Shown here: positions 17,918-25,782 of the stretch, piece after piece
Layout: each line of letters begins with the position of its first letter
Position numbering within the stretch: position 1 is the stretch's first letter
Source of the DNA: a bacterium ADurb.Bin243
Lineage (GTDB): Bacteria; Muiribacteriota; UBA9980
Assembly: GCA_002069765.1 (NCBI GenBank)
Contig: MWBZ01000003.1
Location: 62,001 to 126,000 of the forward strand
Direction of reading: 5' to 3'
Length of the DNA: 64,000 nucleotides
The notes under the pieces: model-generated
The model's input: only the letters and a program-made list of their open reading frames with translations
Told to the model about the DNA's origin: nothing
The model's database searches: none
Translations under genes and position numbers: made by a program

Positions 17918-17933
17918 GGGAACGGATTATGCT
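17918..17933 (+). promoter_or_regulatory. Sigma54-type promoter before the thioesterase/NifX/MinD genes
   Basis: GGGAACGGATTATGCT has GG at 17919-17920 and GC at 17931-17932, exactly 10 apart; ACG of the -24 element matches and the -12 element reads ATGCT instead of TTGCT. The start would be near 17944, 28 bases before the ATG at 17972. The palindrome cluster about 100 bases upstream fits a sigma54 enhancer arrangement. Confidence 0.6.
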
Positions 17934-17971
17934 TCATAAATAATTTTAAAAAGGGTGTCAAAGGAAAATAT

Positions 17972-18370
17972 ATGCACAACAAAACATGCTGGGCGTGCGG
18001 CCCGGATAACGAAGCCGGATTAAAAATCAAAGTCGACTGCGACCCCGTTTCGCACGTAAGCGAGGCGTCGTTTTATGTAGAAGAGCGGTACGCCGGAAAC
18101 GCCGGAGTAGCTCACGGCGGAGTAATTTGTTCGATCTTCGATTCGCTTATGACCCATTCCGCCATGGCCTATTCGCGTAAAAAAGTTTTCACGGCGAGCC
18201 TGGAAGTAAAGTTCAAGAAAAAAATACCGGCGGGAGAAACTATAAAAATAACTTGCTGGTATGAAAAAAAAAGATTCGGCTTTCTGGTTATGAAAGGGCG
18301 TATAACCGATCACAAAAACAAAGTAATGGCTTCCGCGAACGCCATGTTTTCCGAAAGCGAAACGGTATAA
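17972..18370 (+). CDS. PaaI-like hotdog thioesterase
   Basis: The 132-residue protein has a hotdog fold: a small N-terminal CWACG motif, then GNAGVAHGGVICSIFDSLMTH (central helix with the HGG active-site loop) and the strand TASLEVKFKKKIPAGETIKI. Proteins of this type hydrolyse acyl-CoA esters. The N-terminal Cys pair is common in a subgroup. An AAAGGA precedes the ATG. Its place between the palindrome cluster and a NifX gene, under a sigma54-type promoter, is unexpected for an orp-like locus. Confidence 0.85.
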   Translation: MHNKTCWACGPDNEAGLKIKVDCDPVSHVSEASFYVEERYAGNAGVAHGGVICSIFDSLMTHSAMAYSRKKVFTASLEVKFKKKIPAGETIKITCWYEKKRFGFLVMKGRITDHKNKVMASANAMFSESETV

Positions 18371-18436
18371 AATTTTTTAAAATCGCGAAGCGGCAAAGCA
18401 ACGATATAACTAAGACCAAAATAACGGAGGTATATA

Positions 18437-18754
18437 ATGAAAATAGCTGTAACTTCAACGGGCCCTTCAATAGACAGCCCCGTAGACGAAAGATTTGGAA
18501 GGGCAAGATATATTATCATTTACGACACGCTGTCTAAAACTTTTGAAACCTTAGACAATGAAACAAATCTAAACATGGCTCAGGGAGCGGGCATTCAGAC
18601 CGCAGGCAATATGGCCGAAAAAAAAGTGGAGCTGATACTAACCGGCCGCGTCGGGCCAAAAGCCGCGGAAGCGCTCAACAAAGCGGGAATAAAATACGTG
18701 GAAAACGCTTCCGGAACCTGCCGCAGCGCAATAGAAAAACAGCAGACGGCATAA
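18437..18754 (+). CDS. NifX-family protein, closest to orange-protein/MTH1175 type
   Basis: The 105-residue protein has the minimal NifX-like fold: MKIAVTSTG, then DSPVDERFGRARYIIIYD, a QGAGIQTAGNMAEKKVELILTGRVGPKA loop and a short C-terminal helix. Size and motifs match the single-domain MTH1175/ORP subgroup that binds metal clusters. ACGGAGGT precedes the ATG. It lies directly upstream of two ferredoxin-bearing MinD ATPases, the order seen in orp loci. Confidence 0.88.
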   Translation: MKIAVTSTGPSIDSPVDERFGRARYIIIYDTLSKTFETLDNETNLNMAQGAGIQTAGNMAEKKVELILTGRVGPKAAEALNKAGIKYVENASGTCRSAIEKQQTA

Positions 18755-18785
18755 AATCGTCAATAATTATGCAAAGGAAGAATTT

Positions 18786-19685
18786 ATGCTAAATAAAATT
18801 ACGGCTCCACTCAAAATCGCGGTAGCTTCGGGCAAAGGCGGCACTGGAAAGACCAGCGTAGCCGTCAATATGGCCGCCGCGGCCGCGACGGCGCTTTCAT
18901 TTCTCGACTGCGACGCGGAAGCGCCCAACGCCCATCTGTTTTTTCAAAAATCATCAGGCTTTCAGGCGGACAACCCTGACGAATTTTTCGACGGCGTCGA
19001 AGAATTTTACGTAACGGTGCCCGAATTCAACGAAGCTTTGTGCAACGGCTGCGGTTTTTGCAAAACAGTATGCAAGTTTAACGCCATTACCATGATACTC
19101 AACAAACCGCTTTTCTTCTCAGAGCTCTGCCATTCCTGCGACGCGTGCCTTAAAGTATGCTCGATGGGGGCTATCAAAGCAGCTAAAAAAATGACCGGAA
19201 AGATAAGGCGTAAAAAAATCGGCGGCAATATAGCTTTAACTGACGGGATATTGAATGTAAGCGAGGCTAAAAGCCCGCCTTTGATAAAAAAAATAGTAAA
19301 AAAAGATTCAGGGCCGTCGCTGACGATTATAGACGCGCCTCCGGGCACCAGCTGCCCTCTGGTAGCGGCTGTTTACAGCGCGGATTATATAATTCTGGTC
19401 ACGGAGCCGACGCCGTTCGGCTTCAGCGATCTCAAACTCGCCGTGGAAACGGCGCGGCAGTTAAAGGTCAGATTCGGCGTCGTAATAAACAAGTATGACG
19501 GCGATTTCGGCGAAATAAAAAAATACTGCGAAACAGAAAATATTAAAATAATAGGCATAATACCTTTCGATATCCAGATGGCCCGCGTATATTCCGGCGG
19601 CGGCATAATAGTCGATGAAATGCCGCATACGCGCGAGCTGTTTTTGAAGATATTAGAAAACGCGGTCAGCGAGGCGGTAAAATGA
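18786..19685 (+). CDS. MinD/ParA-type P-loop ATPase with 2x[4Fe-4S] ferredoxin insert (1)
   Basis: A deviant Walker A GKGGTGKT (16-23) marks the MinD/Mrp family. A ferredoxin insert holds two CxxCxxCxxxC motifs (C86, C89, C92, C96 and C115, C118, C121, C125), each for a [4Fe-4S] cluster. The switch region IIDAPPGTSCPL contains an extra Cys often seen in this group. Such pairs belong to the anaerobe-specific orp locus. The stop overlaps the next start (ATGA), so both ATPases are co-translated and may form a heterodimer. Confidence 0.92.
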   Translation: MLNKITAPLKIAVASGKGGTGKTSVAVNMAAAAATALSFLDCDAEAPNAHLFFQKSSGFQADNPDEFFDGVEEFYVTVPEFNEALCNGCGFCKTVCKFNAITMILNKPLFFSELCHSCDACLKVCSMGAIKAAKKMTGKIRRKKIGGNIALTDGILNVSEAKSPPLIKKIVKKDSGPSLTIIDAPPGTSCPLVAAVYSADYIILVTEPTPFGFSDLKLAVETARQLKVRFGVVINKYDGDFGEIKKYCETENIKIIGIIPFDIQMARVYSGGGIIVDEMPHTRELFLKILENAVSEAVK

Positions 19686-20566
19686 AACAGATAGCTGTAA
19701 TTTCAGGCAAAGGCGGCACGGGCAAAACATCCATCACGGCCGCTTTTATACAATCGGCAAAATCCGTTATGGCGGCGGATTGCGACGTGGACGCCGCAAA
19801 CCTCCACCTGCTGATAGAGCCCATAAGCGGCAGAACGGCGCCGAAAGCTTTTATGAGCGGATACGACGCAATAGTGGACAAATCCCGGTGCATTAGCTGC
19901 GGCAAATGTATTCCCGTTTGCGTTTTCGAAGCGATAGCGCGCGACGAAACCGACAACAAGGTGAAAACCAACCATCTTTTATGCGAAGGCTGCGGGGCAT
20001 GCGTAACCATCTGCCGCGCCAATGCGATCAGGCTCGTAGAAAAACAGGCCGGTGAAAGTTTTCTTTCAAATACTCGCTTCGGGCCGATGATGCACGCAAA
20101 ACTTTACGCAGGCGAAGGTTCGTCAGGAAAGCTCGTATCGGAAATTAAAAAACAAGCCTGCGACATCGCCAGATCGGAAAACAGCAATTTTATAATACTC
20201 GACGGTCCTCCGGGCACTGGATGCCCAGTGATAGCGACTCTTACGGGCGCGAACCGGGCGGTCGTCGTAATCGAGCCGAGCGTTTCGGGCGTACACGACG
20301 CCAAACGCGCTATAGAACTATGCAAGCATTTTAAGGTACCGGTTTGCATAATTATAAACAAGTACGATATCAATCTTAAAATGACTGAAAATATTGAAAA
20401 ATTTGCCATGGAAAATAAAATAAGCGTTATCGGAAAAATAGCTTTCGATAAAATTTTTATCGAAGCGATGAAAAAACGAATGACGGTGATCGAATACGAC
20501 AAAAACTCCGCCGCGGCGAAATCACTTATCGATGCGTGGGATAATCTTAAAAAATCTATGGCCTGA
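19682..20566 (+). CDS. MinD/ParA-type P-loop ATPase with 2x[4Fe-4S] ferredoxin insert (2)
   Basis: This is the partner of the preceding gene, with Walker A GKGGTGKT (9-16), ferredoxin motifs at C70, C73, C76, C80 and C101, C104, C107, C111, and switch LDGPPGTGCPV. Start and upstream stop overlap by four bases. The two proteins share architecture but differ widely in sequence, as expected for the paired ATPases of orp loci. Both are probably cytoplasmic and may move or build metal clusters on NifX proteins. Confidence 0.92.
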   Translation: MKQIAVISGKGGTGKTSITAAFIQSAKSVMAADCDVDAANLHLLIEPISGRTAPKAFMSGYDAIVDKSRCISCGKCIPVCVFEAIARDETDNKVKTNHLLCEGCGACVTICRANAIRLVEKQAGESFLSNTRFGPMMHAKLYAGEGSSGKLVSEIKKQACDIARSENSNFIILDGPPGTGCPVIATLTGANRAVVVIEPSVSGVHDAKRAIELCKHFKVPVCIIINKYDINLKMTENIEKFAMENKISVIGKIAFDKIFIEAMKKRMTVIEYDKNSAAAKSLIDAWDNLKKSMA

Positions 20567-20609
20567 GATAATCCGTTAAAATTTATATAAAAAAAAGAGG
20601 AATCGCGAT

Positions 20610-21158
20610 ATGAATTTAGTGCCTCAAAAAGTTTTTTTCACCAAAGGCGTAGGCAGGTCGAAAGAAAAACTCCAGTCTTTTGAAATGGCCTTAAGGGACG
20701 CTGGAATCGCTTCACTGAACCTCGTCAGGGTTTCATCGATATTGCCGCCCGGAGCAAAGATAATATCCGCAAAAGAAGGCCTGAAAAGCCTCAAAAACGG
20801 AGCGATAACTTTCGTGGTTCTAGCCGATATAGCCACCAATGAGCCCAACAGGCTGATAGCCGCTTCGATAGGCCTGGCACAGCCGGACGACAAAACACGC
20901 TACGGATATCTTTCCGAGCATCATTGCTTCGGGGCCACCGACGCTTTTACGGGCGATTACGCCGAAGACCTCGCGGCTTCGATGCTGGCTTCCACTTACG
21001 GTTTCGATATGGACAGCGACGTCAAATACGACGAAAAAGCTGAAATCTGGAAAATAAACAATATAAAAGTACGCACAAAAAACATTACGCAATCGGCCAT
21101 CGGAGACAAAAAAAGCCTCTGGACAACGGTTATAGCGGCCGCGGTGCTATTGTTTTAA
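20610..21158 (+). CDS. pdaD: Pyruvoyl-dependent arginine decarboxylase family protein
   Basis: The 182-residue protein matches pyruvoyl-dependent arginine decarboxylase: SLNLVRVSSILPPGA contains the Ser-Ser pair (42-43) where the proenzyme cleaves itself and Ser43 becomes the pyruvoyl group, and the C-terminus has the family's ITQSAIGDKKSLWTTVIAAAV. The enzyme converts arginine to agmatine for polyamine synthesis. AGAGGAA precedes the ATG. Its position between MinD-type and Mrp-type ATPases of an orp-like cluster is odd; whether it still acts on arginine is not known. Confidence 0.87.
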   Translation: MNLVPQKVFFTKGVGRSKEKLQSFEMALRDAGIASLNLVRVSSILPPGAKIISAKEGLKSLKNGAITFVVLADIATNEPNRLIAASIGLAQPDDKTRYGYLSEHHCFGATDAFTGDYAEDLAASMLASTYGFDMDSDVKYDEKAEIWKINNIKVRTKNITQSAIGDKKSLWTTVIAAAVLLF

Positions 21159-21182
21159 TAAAAAAGTCAGGAAGGGAATTTT

Positions 21183-22013
21183 ATGGATCTATCTACGGAC
21201 AACAAAGAAAAAAACCTTAAAAGAATTAAAAACGCTATTCTTGTAATGAGCGGAAAGGGCGGAGTCGGAAAAAGCACGGTAGCCGTAAATTTAGCGCGCG
21301 CGCTTAACGTCTCCGGTAAAAAAGTAGGAATAATGGATATCGATATTCACGGGCCGTCTGTAGCTAAAATGCTCGATGTGGAAAAAGAAAATCTTAGCCA
21401 GACGCCGACCGGATTTCTCGCGCCGGTAAAAGTGAGCGAAAATTTTTATGCCGCCAGCGTAGCTTTTTTGCTTGAAACCGATTGCACTCCGGTTATATGG
21501 CGCGGGCCCATGAAAAGTAATTTTATAACTCAGATGCTCGATTCTTTCGCATGGCCCGAACTCGATTATCTCATTATAGACTGCCCTCCGGGAACCGGAG
21601 ACGAACATATGACCATAATTCAAGCCATCGAAAAAGTTACGGGCGCCGTAATAGTTACGACTCCTCAACATCTGGCTTGCCTGGACGTAAAAAAAGCCGT
21701 TAATTTTTTAAAACAGATGTCGGTAAATATAATCGGGCTAATCGAAAACATGGCTTATTTCGAATGTCCGGATTGCGGCAAAAGAATAGAGATATTTCAA
21801 AAAGGCGGAGCCGGAGAACTTATGAACGAATTTAAAATACCTTTACTCGGCACTCTGCCCATAGAAACAGCGGTTGGAGAATCCGGCGAAACGGGAACGT
21901 CTTTGTTCGAAAAAACTCCGCCTTCGGCCGTAGCTAAAACTTTTTTAGAAATAGCTCAAAAATTATCTTCTAATAAAAACAATCAAAAAGAAAGCGAGGT
22001 AAATTATGTCTAA
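21183..22013 (+). CDS. mrp: Mrp/ApbC/NBP35-type Fe-S cluster carrier ATPase
   Basis: Walker A GKGGVGKS (24-31), switch I with DIDIHGPSVAKML, switch II IIDCPPGTGDEH and the bridging CxxC motif (C195, C198) define the Mrp/ApbC family, which assembles and transfers [4Fe-4S] clusters as a dimer. The DUF971-like N-terminal extension of some Mrp proteins is absent. The end overlaps the next gene by eight bases. An Mrp protein is a usual member of orp-type loci. Confidence 0.93.
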   Translation: MDLSTDNKEKNLKRIKNAILVMSGKGGVGKSTVAVNLARALNVSGKKVGIMDIDIHGPSVAKMLDVEKENLSQTPTGFLAPVKVSENFYAASVAFLLETDCTPVIWRGPMKSNFITQMLDSFAWPELDYLIIDCPPGTGDEHMTIIQAIEKVTGAVIVTTPQHLACLDVKKAVNFLKQMSVNIIGLIENMAYFECPDCGKRIEIFQKGGAGELMNEFKIPLLGTLPIETAVGESGETGTSLFEKTPPSAVAKTFLEIAQKLSSNKNNQKESEVNYV

Positions 22014-22281
22014 TTTTAACGGAATGGGGCCTTCAAATAATCCAGAATGGGTCTGCAGGCGCAAAAATTCGCAGCCGGCGAATTTCGGCGGAAGAGGAAT
22101 GGGCAATTTTTGCAGATTCGGAGGCGCGGGCCGCGGAAATCGGTTCAACGCAAATTTTAACGACGCCGGAACTTTCGAAGCAAAAACAGATACCGCAGCG
22201 GAAATTAATGCGTTAAAAGAAAAGATTTCATCTCTCGAAGAAACTTTAAATAAACTAAAAAGCGAAACCGGCGAATACTAA
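22006..22281 (+). CDS. DUF5320-like small Gly/Asn-rich protein
   Basis: The 91-residue protein has an N-terminal Gly/Asn/Arg-rich part (GMGPSNNPEWVCRRK, then GGRGMGNFCRFGGAGRGN) and a C-terminal coiled coil (about 62-90, EINALKEKISSLEETLNKLK). This is the layout of DUF5320 proteins that accompany NifX and MinD-type genes. GAGGT precedes the ATG inside the mrp end. It is the last gene of the orp-like operon. The role is unknown; a partner or scaffold is plausible. Confidence 0.75.
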   Translation: MSNFNGMGPSNNPEWVCRRKNSQPANFGGRGMGNFCRFGGAGRGNRFNANFNDAGTFEAKTDTAAEINALKEKISSLEETLNKLKSETGEY

Positions 22282-22287
22282 AATTCT

Positions 22288-22329
22288 CCAGGCGGCCTCG
22301 AAACGGTTTTATCATTCGCGGCCGCCTGG
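22288..22329. terminator. Perfect 10-bp inverted repeat after the orp-like operon, possible terminator
   Basis: CCAGGCGGCC (22288-22297) and GGCCGCCTGG (22320-22329) are exact inverse copies around a 22-base loop. It directly follows the last orp-like gene. No U-run follows on the plus strand, so intrinsic termination is not certain; it may act as an RNA 3' end stabiliser. Confidence 0.5.
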
Positions 22330-22367
22330 AAAAACTCGTTTCTTTAAAATTATGTGCAGGTGTGACA

Positions 22368-22847
22368 ATGATTTATTTTAACCCCATAGGATATATTTAC
22401 ACTCCTTTTCAAACCGTAGAAAATATGCCGATACAATCGGCGGCCGCAAAAGGCGTCCGCGGCGCTATAATGCTCAAAGAAGAATTCGCCGCAGGCTTAA
22501 AAGACATCGAAGAGTTTTCGCATCTTTACCTTATCTATCAATTTCACAAATGCGAAAGTCATTCTCTTGTCGTTAAACCTTTTCTAGACGACAAAACGCA
22601 CGGCATATTCGCCACGCGTTCTCCTAAAAGGCCATGCGGCATAGGTATTTCGATAGTCAAACTCACAGGCGTTAACGGACGCGAGTTAAGCGTAGAAAAC
22701 GTCGATATGATGAACGAAACGCCGCTGCTCGATATAAAGCCGTATATCCCCGAATTCGACGTAATCGAAGGCGAAATAAAAATAGGCTGGTATGCCGCTA
22801 AACCAAAGAAACTTAATGAAACTAAATCAGATGAAAGATTTAAGTAA
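22368..22847 (+). CDS. UPF0066/TrmO-like protein (paralogue C)
   Basis: A single UPF0066 domain of 159 residues: NPIGYIYTPF start, IEEFSHLYLIYQFHK, then FATRSPKRPCGIGIS and NETPLLDIKPY. The usual RPNPIG becomes RPCGIG and DGTP becomes NETP, so two conserved loops of TrmO are altered. ATG 22368 is favoured over GTG 22362 because AGGTG lies 5 bases upstream. It is the third paralogue in the window, placed next to the zinc-type uptake genes. Confidence 0.8.
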   Translation: MIYFNPIGYIYTPFQTVENMPIQSAAAKGVRGAIMLKEEFAAGLKDIEEFSHLYLIYQFHKCESHSLVVKPFLDDKTHGIFATRSPKRPCGIGISIVKLTGVNGRELSVENVDMMNETPLLDIKPYIPEFDVIEGEIKIGWYAAKPKKLNETKSDERFK

Positions 22848-22907
22848 TTTAACGATGTTTTTAAATCGATATCTTTAATTAACAAGTTCAAAGGCGCAAA
22901 AATTTAT

Positions 22908-23210
22908 ATGAAGCACTGCCGAAAAAAATACAAGGCTCCATTGATTTTGCTGATATCATTATTTTTATTTTTTCTGATATCGGCTCATTCGCATTCTCAC
23001 GATTGCGACTCCGAATTCGAAGTTCTTTCCGGCTGCGCAATATGCAACTTTTTATATGCTTCGTCTTCTGCTGCGCTGTTTTTTTCATCCGCTTTCACGG
23101 TAATTATCGAATCATGTAAACTGCCGATACTCATGCGTTCAACGGCAAAAGCCCTTTTGCTGCAGCGCTATATAAAAAATAAAGCCCCTCCGATTCAGAA
23201 CGCCATCTGA
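22908..23210 (+). CDS. Small membrane protein with HSHSH and CxxC motifs
   Basis: The 100-residue protein has a hydrophobic N-terminal segment (about 10-25), the motif HSHSHDCD, GCAICNF and a second hydrophobic segment. Its layout matches the gene at 16416, and the two flank the orp-like island. His and Cys residues suggest a metal site on the periplasmic side. It precedes a porin and a zinc-type importer, so a zinc-related role is likely but not shown. Confidence 0.65.
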   Translation: MKHCRKKYKAPLILLISLFLFFLISAHSHSHDCDSEFEVLSGCAICNFLYASSSAALFFSSAFTVIIESCKLPILMRSTAKALLLQRYIKNKAPPIQNAI

Positions 23211-23222
23211 ATTATTCAAAAG

Positions 23223-23237
23223 TTAATAAATTATTAA
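23223..23237 (+). promoter_or_regulatory. 7-1-7 inverted repeat before the porin gene
   Basis: TTAATAAATTATTAA is a perfect palindrome with two 7-base arms around one base, the format of Fur/Zur/PerR operators, located just before the GGAGG of the gene at 23257. It is A/T only, so chance is possible. A zinc- or iron-responsive repressor would fit the downstream znu-like genes. Confidence 0.35.
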
Positions 23238-23256
23238 TAAATCGGAGGAAATAAAA

Positions 23257-24651
23257 ATGCTTAATAAATTTAAAAATTTATTAAAATACATTCTGCTTAT
23301 TTGCGTATTGCTTAACTCCAGCGTGTCTTACGCTTCCCAAAAATCTGATGCGGCTAAAATAGAAAAGCTGGAAAAACAGGTGTTAGAATTGACTGAATCT
23401 TTAAAAGCGCTTTCAGGCGAAATGCAAAAATTAAAAAAAGAAAATAATTCGAACGTCGAAACCTTTAAAACGCCTCCCGGAGAAGAAGACGAAATCTCAG
23501 CTATAAGGAGCAGGGCCAGAGCGGCCGCCGCGACAAAAAAAACCGCAACGTCAAGCGCCTCTTCGTCCGTGTCTTCAAAAATTTTCAAAGGCGGCGAGCG
23601 TGCGCAGCAGGCGATAAACCCTGAAATTTCAGTCACGTTCGACCATCTTTCTTCTTATAAGCTTAACAGCCCTCATAATTACGCGGGAATGCAGAGCGGC
23701 GAAAATTTTAGAATGGCGGGCATACACATGCAATCCGAAATGGACCCGTATTCATTCGGCAAGCTCACCTTCGCCGCCAGGGAAGGCGCCTTTGAAATGG
23801 GTGAAGCGTACGCGATTTTCAGTAATTTAATACCAGGCGCCACGGTTACTGCAGGCAAATTTCGCTCGCAGTTCGGCGTTATAAACCGCTGGCACCTTCC
23901 CGCGCTCGATTCATGCCTTCATCCTATTTCGCTTGCGACCATACTCGGGCCAGGCGGCCTTGCCGGAAAGGGGTTTTCAATAGATTACAACCTGAAAAAG
24001 CCATGGTCCGACGCCAATCAAATTACTCTTCAACTGCAGCGAGCAGACAACGCTTATTTATTTTCCGGCGCAAATTCCGGTCACATTCCCTCCGTTCTTC
24101 TTCATGTAAAAAATTACTACGATCTTTCCCGGGACAAGTATTTCGAGCTGGGCTTGAGCGGTATGATAGGCCCTAACAGCCGTTTTGGAATTACAAATCC
24201 CGCGGGCGAATCTTTTGACGAAGCCAAGCGCTTTACAAGGCTCGCCGGAATCGACCTGACATATTTTTATGAACCGTTAAATCAGGCTAAATACAGAAAT
24301 TTCCTGTGGCGGGCCGAACTATACCACGCCAACAAAGAAATCTTGAACCCCGCAAGCGGAATGCTTGAAAATATAAACACCTTCGGGGGATATACATACT
24401 TTCAACGTAAAACCTCTGAAAGGTGGGAGCAGGGAATCAAGTTCGACTACACCCATCCGTTTCAAGTCGATAACAAACGCTTCAGGACTTATGCGGTTTC
24501 GCCTTACCTCAATTTCTGGCAAAGCCCCTGGGTAAGAACCCGCCTCCAGTACGATTACATAAACAGCAATTTCGCGCCGCACAGGATAGAACACAGAGCG
24601 AATCTTCAGCTCACGTGGTCTTTCGGACCTCACAAGCACGAAAAATATTAA
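23257..24651 (+). CDS. Outer-membrane porin-like protein with N-terminal coiled coil
   Basis: A signal peptide (about 1-26, ending SYA) is followed by a coiled coil (about 32-65, KIEKLEKQVLELTESLKALSGEMQKLKKE), a Ser/Ala-rich linker, and a beta-barrel of about 330 residues rich in alternating hydrophobic strands and aromatic girdle residues (for example VTAGKFRSQFGVINRWHLP), ending near a final LTWSF strand. This is the layout of porins with a periplasmic coiled coil anchor. Placed directly before a znuA-like gene, it may admit metal across the outer membrane. Confidence 0.75.
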   Translation: MLNKFKNLLKYILLICVLLNSSVSYASQKSDAAKIEKLEKQVLELTESLKALSGEMQKLKKENNSNVETFKTPPGEEDEISAIRSRARAAAATKKTATSSASSSVSSKIFKGGERAQQAINPEISVTFDHLSSYKLNSPHNYAGMQSGENFRMAGIHMQSEMDPYSFGKLTFAAREGAFEMGEAYAIFSNLIPGATVTAGKFRSQFGVINRWHLPALDSCLHPISLATILGPGGLAGKGFSIDYNLKKPWSDANQITLQLQRADNAYLFSGANSGHIPSVLLHVKNYYDLSRDKYFELGLSGMIGPNSRFGITNPAGESFDEAKRFTRLAGIDLTYFYEPLNQAKYRNFLWRAELYHANKEILNPASGMLENINTFGGYTYFQRKTSERWEQGIKFDYTHPFQVDNKRFRTYAVSPYLNFWQSPWVRTRLQYDYINSNFAPHRIEHRANLQLTWSFGPHKHEKY

Positions 24652-24662
24652 AAAATTCTACG

Positions 24663-24694
24663 GCGGCCCGAAAAATCTAATTTATCCGGGCCGC
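24663..24694. other. Intercistronic hairpin between porin and znuA-like genes
   Basis: GCGGCCCG (24663-24670) and CGGGCCGC (24687-24694) form an 8-bp stem with a 16-base loop. It may separate expression of the porin from the importer or stabilise the upstream mRNA. No clean U-run follows. Confidence 0.45.
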
Positions 24695-24727
24695 TTAAAA
24701 ACCTTTTTAAAATAAGGAGAAATATAT

Positions 24728-25765
24728 ATGAAAAAAATTATATTCCTGGCCGTGCTGGCCGTTTCAATGCTTATACCGTTCAAAATAACTATCGCGGCTG
24801 AAATCAACGTCGTAACCACTCTCACCGATTATGCATACTTCGCTCGCGAAATCGGTAAGGATAAAGTCAAAACGGCAAGCATCTGTCAGGGCGACGAAAA
24901 CGTACACTTTGTAAGGCCGAAACCCAGCTTCGTAAAATTATGCCAGACGGCCGACCTTTTTATCGGCACCGGCCTCGACCTCGAGCTATGGGTGCCGGAC
25001 CTTCTTGAAAAGTCTGCGAACAAAAACATTCAGAGCGGCCAGAGCGGATATGTGGCCGCCGCCGACGGCGTAAAAATGCTCGAAATTCCGACGGTTTTAA
25101 GCCGAAGCGAAGGCGGGCTTCACGTTTACGGCAATCCACACATAACGGTCGGCCCTCTTAACGCTTTTCAGATAATAGACAACATATTGATCGGGTTAAG
25201 AAAAGTGTCGCCTGAAAATTCAGAATTTTTCGAAAAAAATCATGCCGAATTAAAAAAACGTCTGCTGGAAGCTATATTCGGGCCAAATCTGCCGGAGATC
25301 GTCGGAGCGGAAGAGCTGGTCGAAATGGCCCAAAACGGTTCGCTGATAAACTTCTTAAAGGAAAATAAGTTCAAGGGCGAACCTCTGCTTGAAAAACTCG
25401 GCGGCTGGCTCAAAAAAGCTATGCCTTTAAGGGGGGCGAAAATCGCCGCTTATCACCGCAGCTGGATTTATTTCACTTCGCTTTTCGGAATCGAAACCGC
25501 GGCTGAAATAGAGCCCAAACCTGGAATACCTCCCACGCCGAAACATATTCTTGAAGTTATAGATATAATAAAAAAAGAAAATATCAAAATAATTCTTTCC
25601 GAAAATTTTTACGACACAAAAAAAGTATTGCATGTAGCCGAAAAAACCGGCGCCAAAGCGGTTATCGTTCCCACCTATGTCGGCGGCGAAACGGGCGCGG
25701 ACACATATTTTAAACTGGTGGATCTCTGGCTGGGCAGAATGCTCGATGCGGCCGAATCTAAATAG
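24728..25765 (+). CDS. znuA: ZnuA-like metal ABC importer binding protein
   Basis: A signal peptide (about 1-24, ending IAA) precedes a cluster A-I metal-binding fold. Likely ligands are His in DENVHFVRPKP, His in GNPHITVGP, His in AAYHRSWIYF and an acidic residue in the LSENFYDTKK segment, as in Zn/Mn binders. There is no His-rich loop between the lobes. GGAGA precedes the ATG. The permease gene follows 17 bases later. Zn, Mn or another divalent ion is the likely substrate. Confidence 0.85.
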   Translation: MKKIIFLAVLAVSMLIPFKITIAAEINVVTTLTDYAYFAREIGKDKVKTASICQGDENVHFVRPKPSFVKLCQTADLFIGTGLDLELWVPDLLEKSANKNIQSGQSGYVAAADGVKMLEIPTVLSRSEGGLHVYGNPHITVGPLNAFQIIDNILIGLRKVSPENSEFFEKNHAELKKRLLEAIFGPNLPEIVGAEELVEMAQNGSLINFLKENKFKGEPLLEKLGGWLKKAMPLRGAKIAAYHRSWIYFTSLFGIETAAEIEPKPGIPPTPKHILEVIDIIKKENIKIILSENFYDTKKVLHVAEKTGAKAVIVPTYVGGETGADTYFKLVDLWLGRMLDAAESK

Positions 25766-25782
25766 CTTACGGAGGCTTTTTT

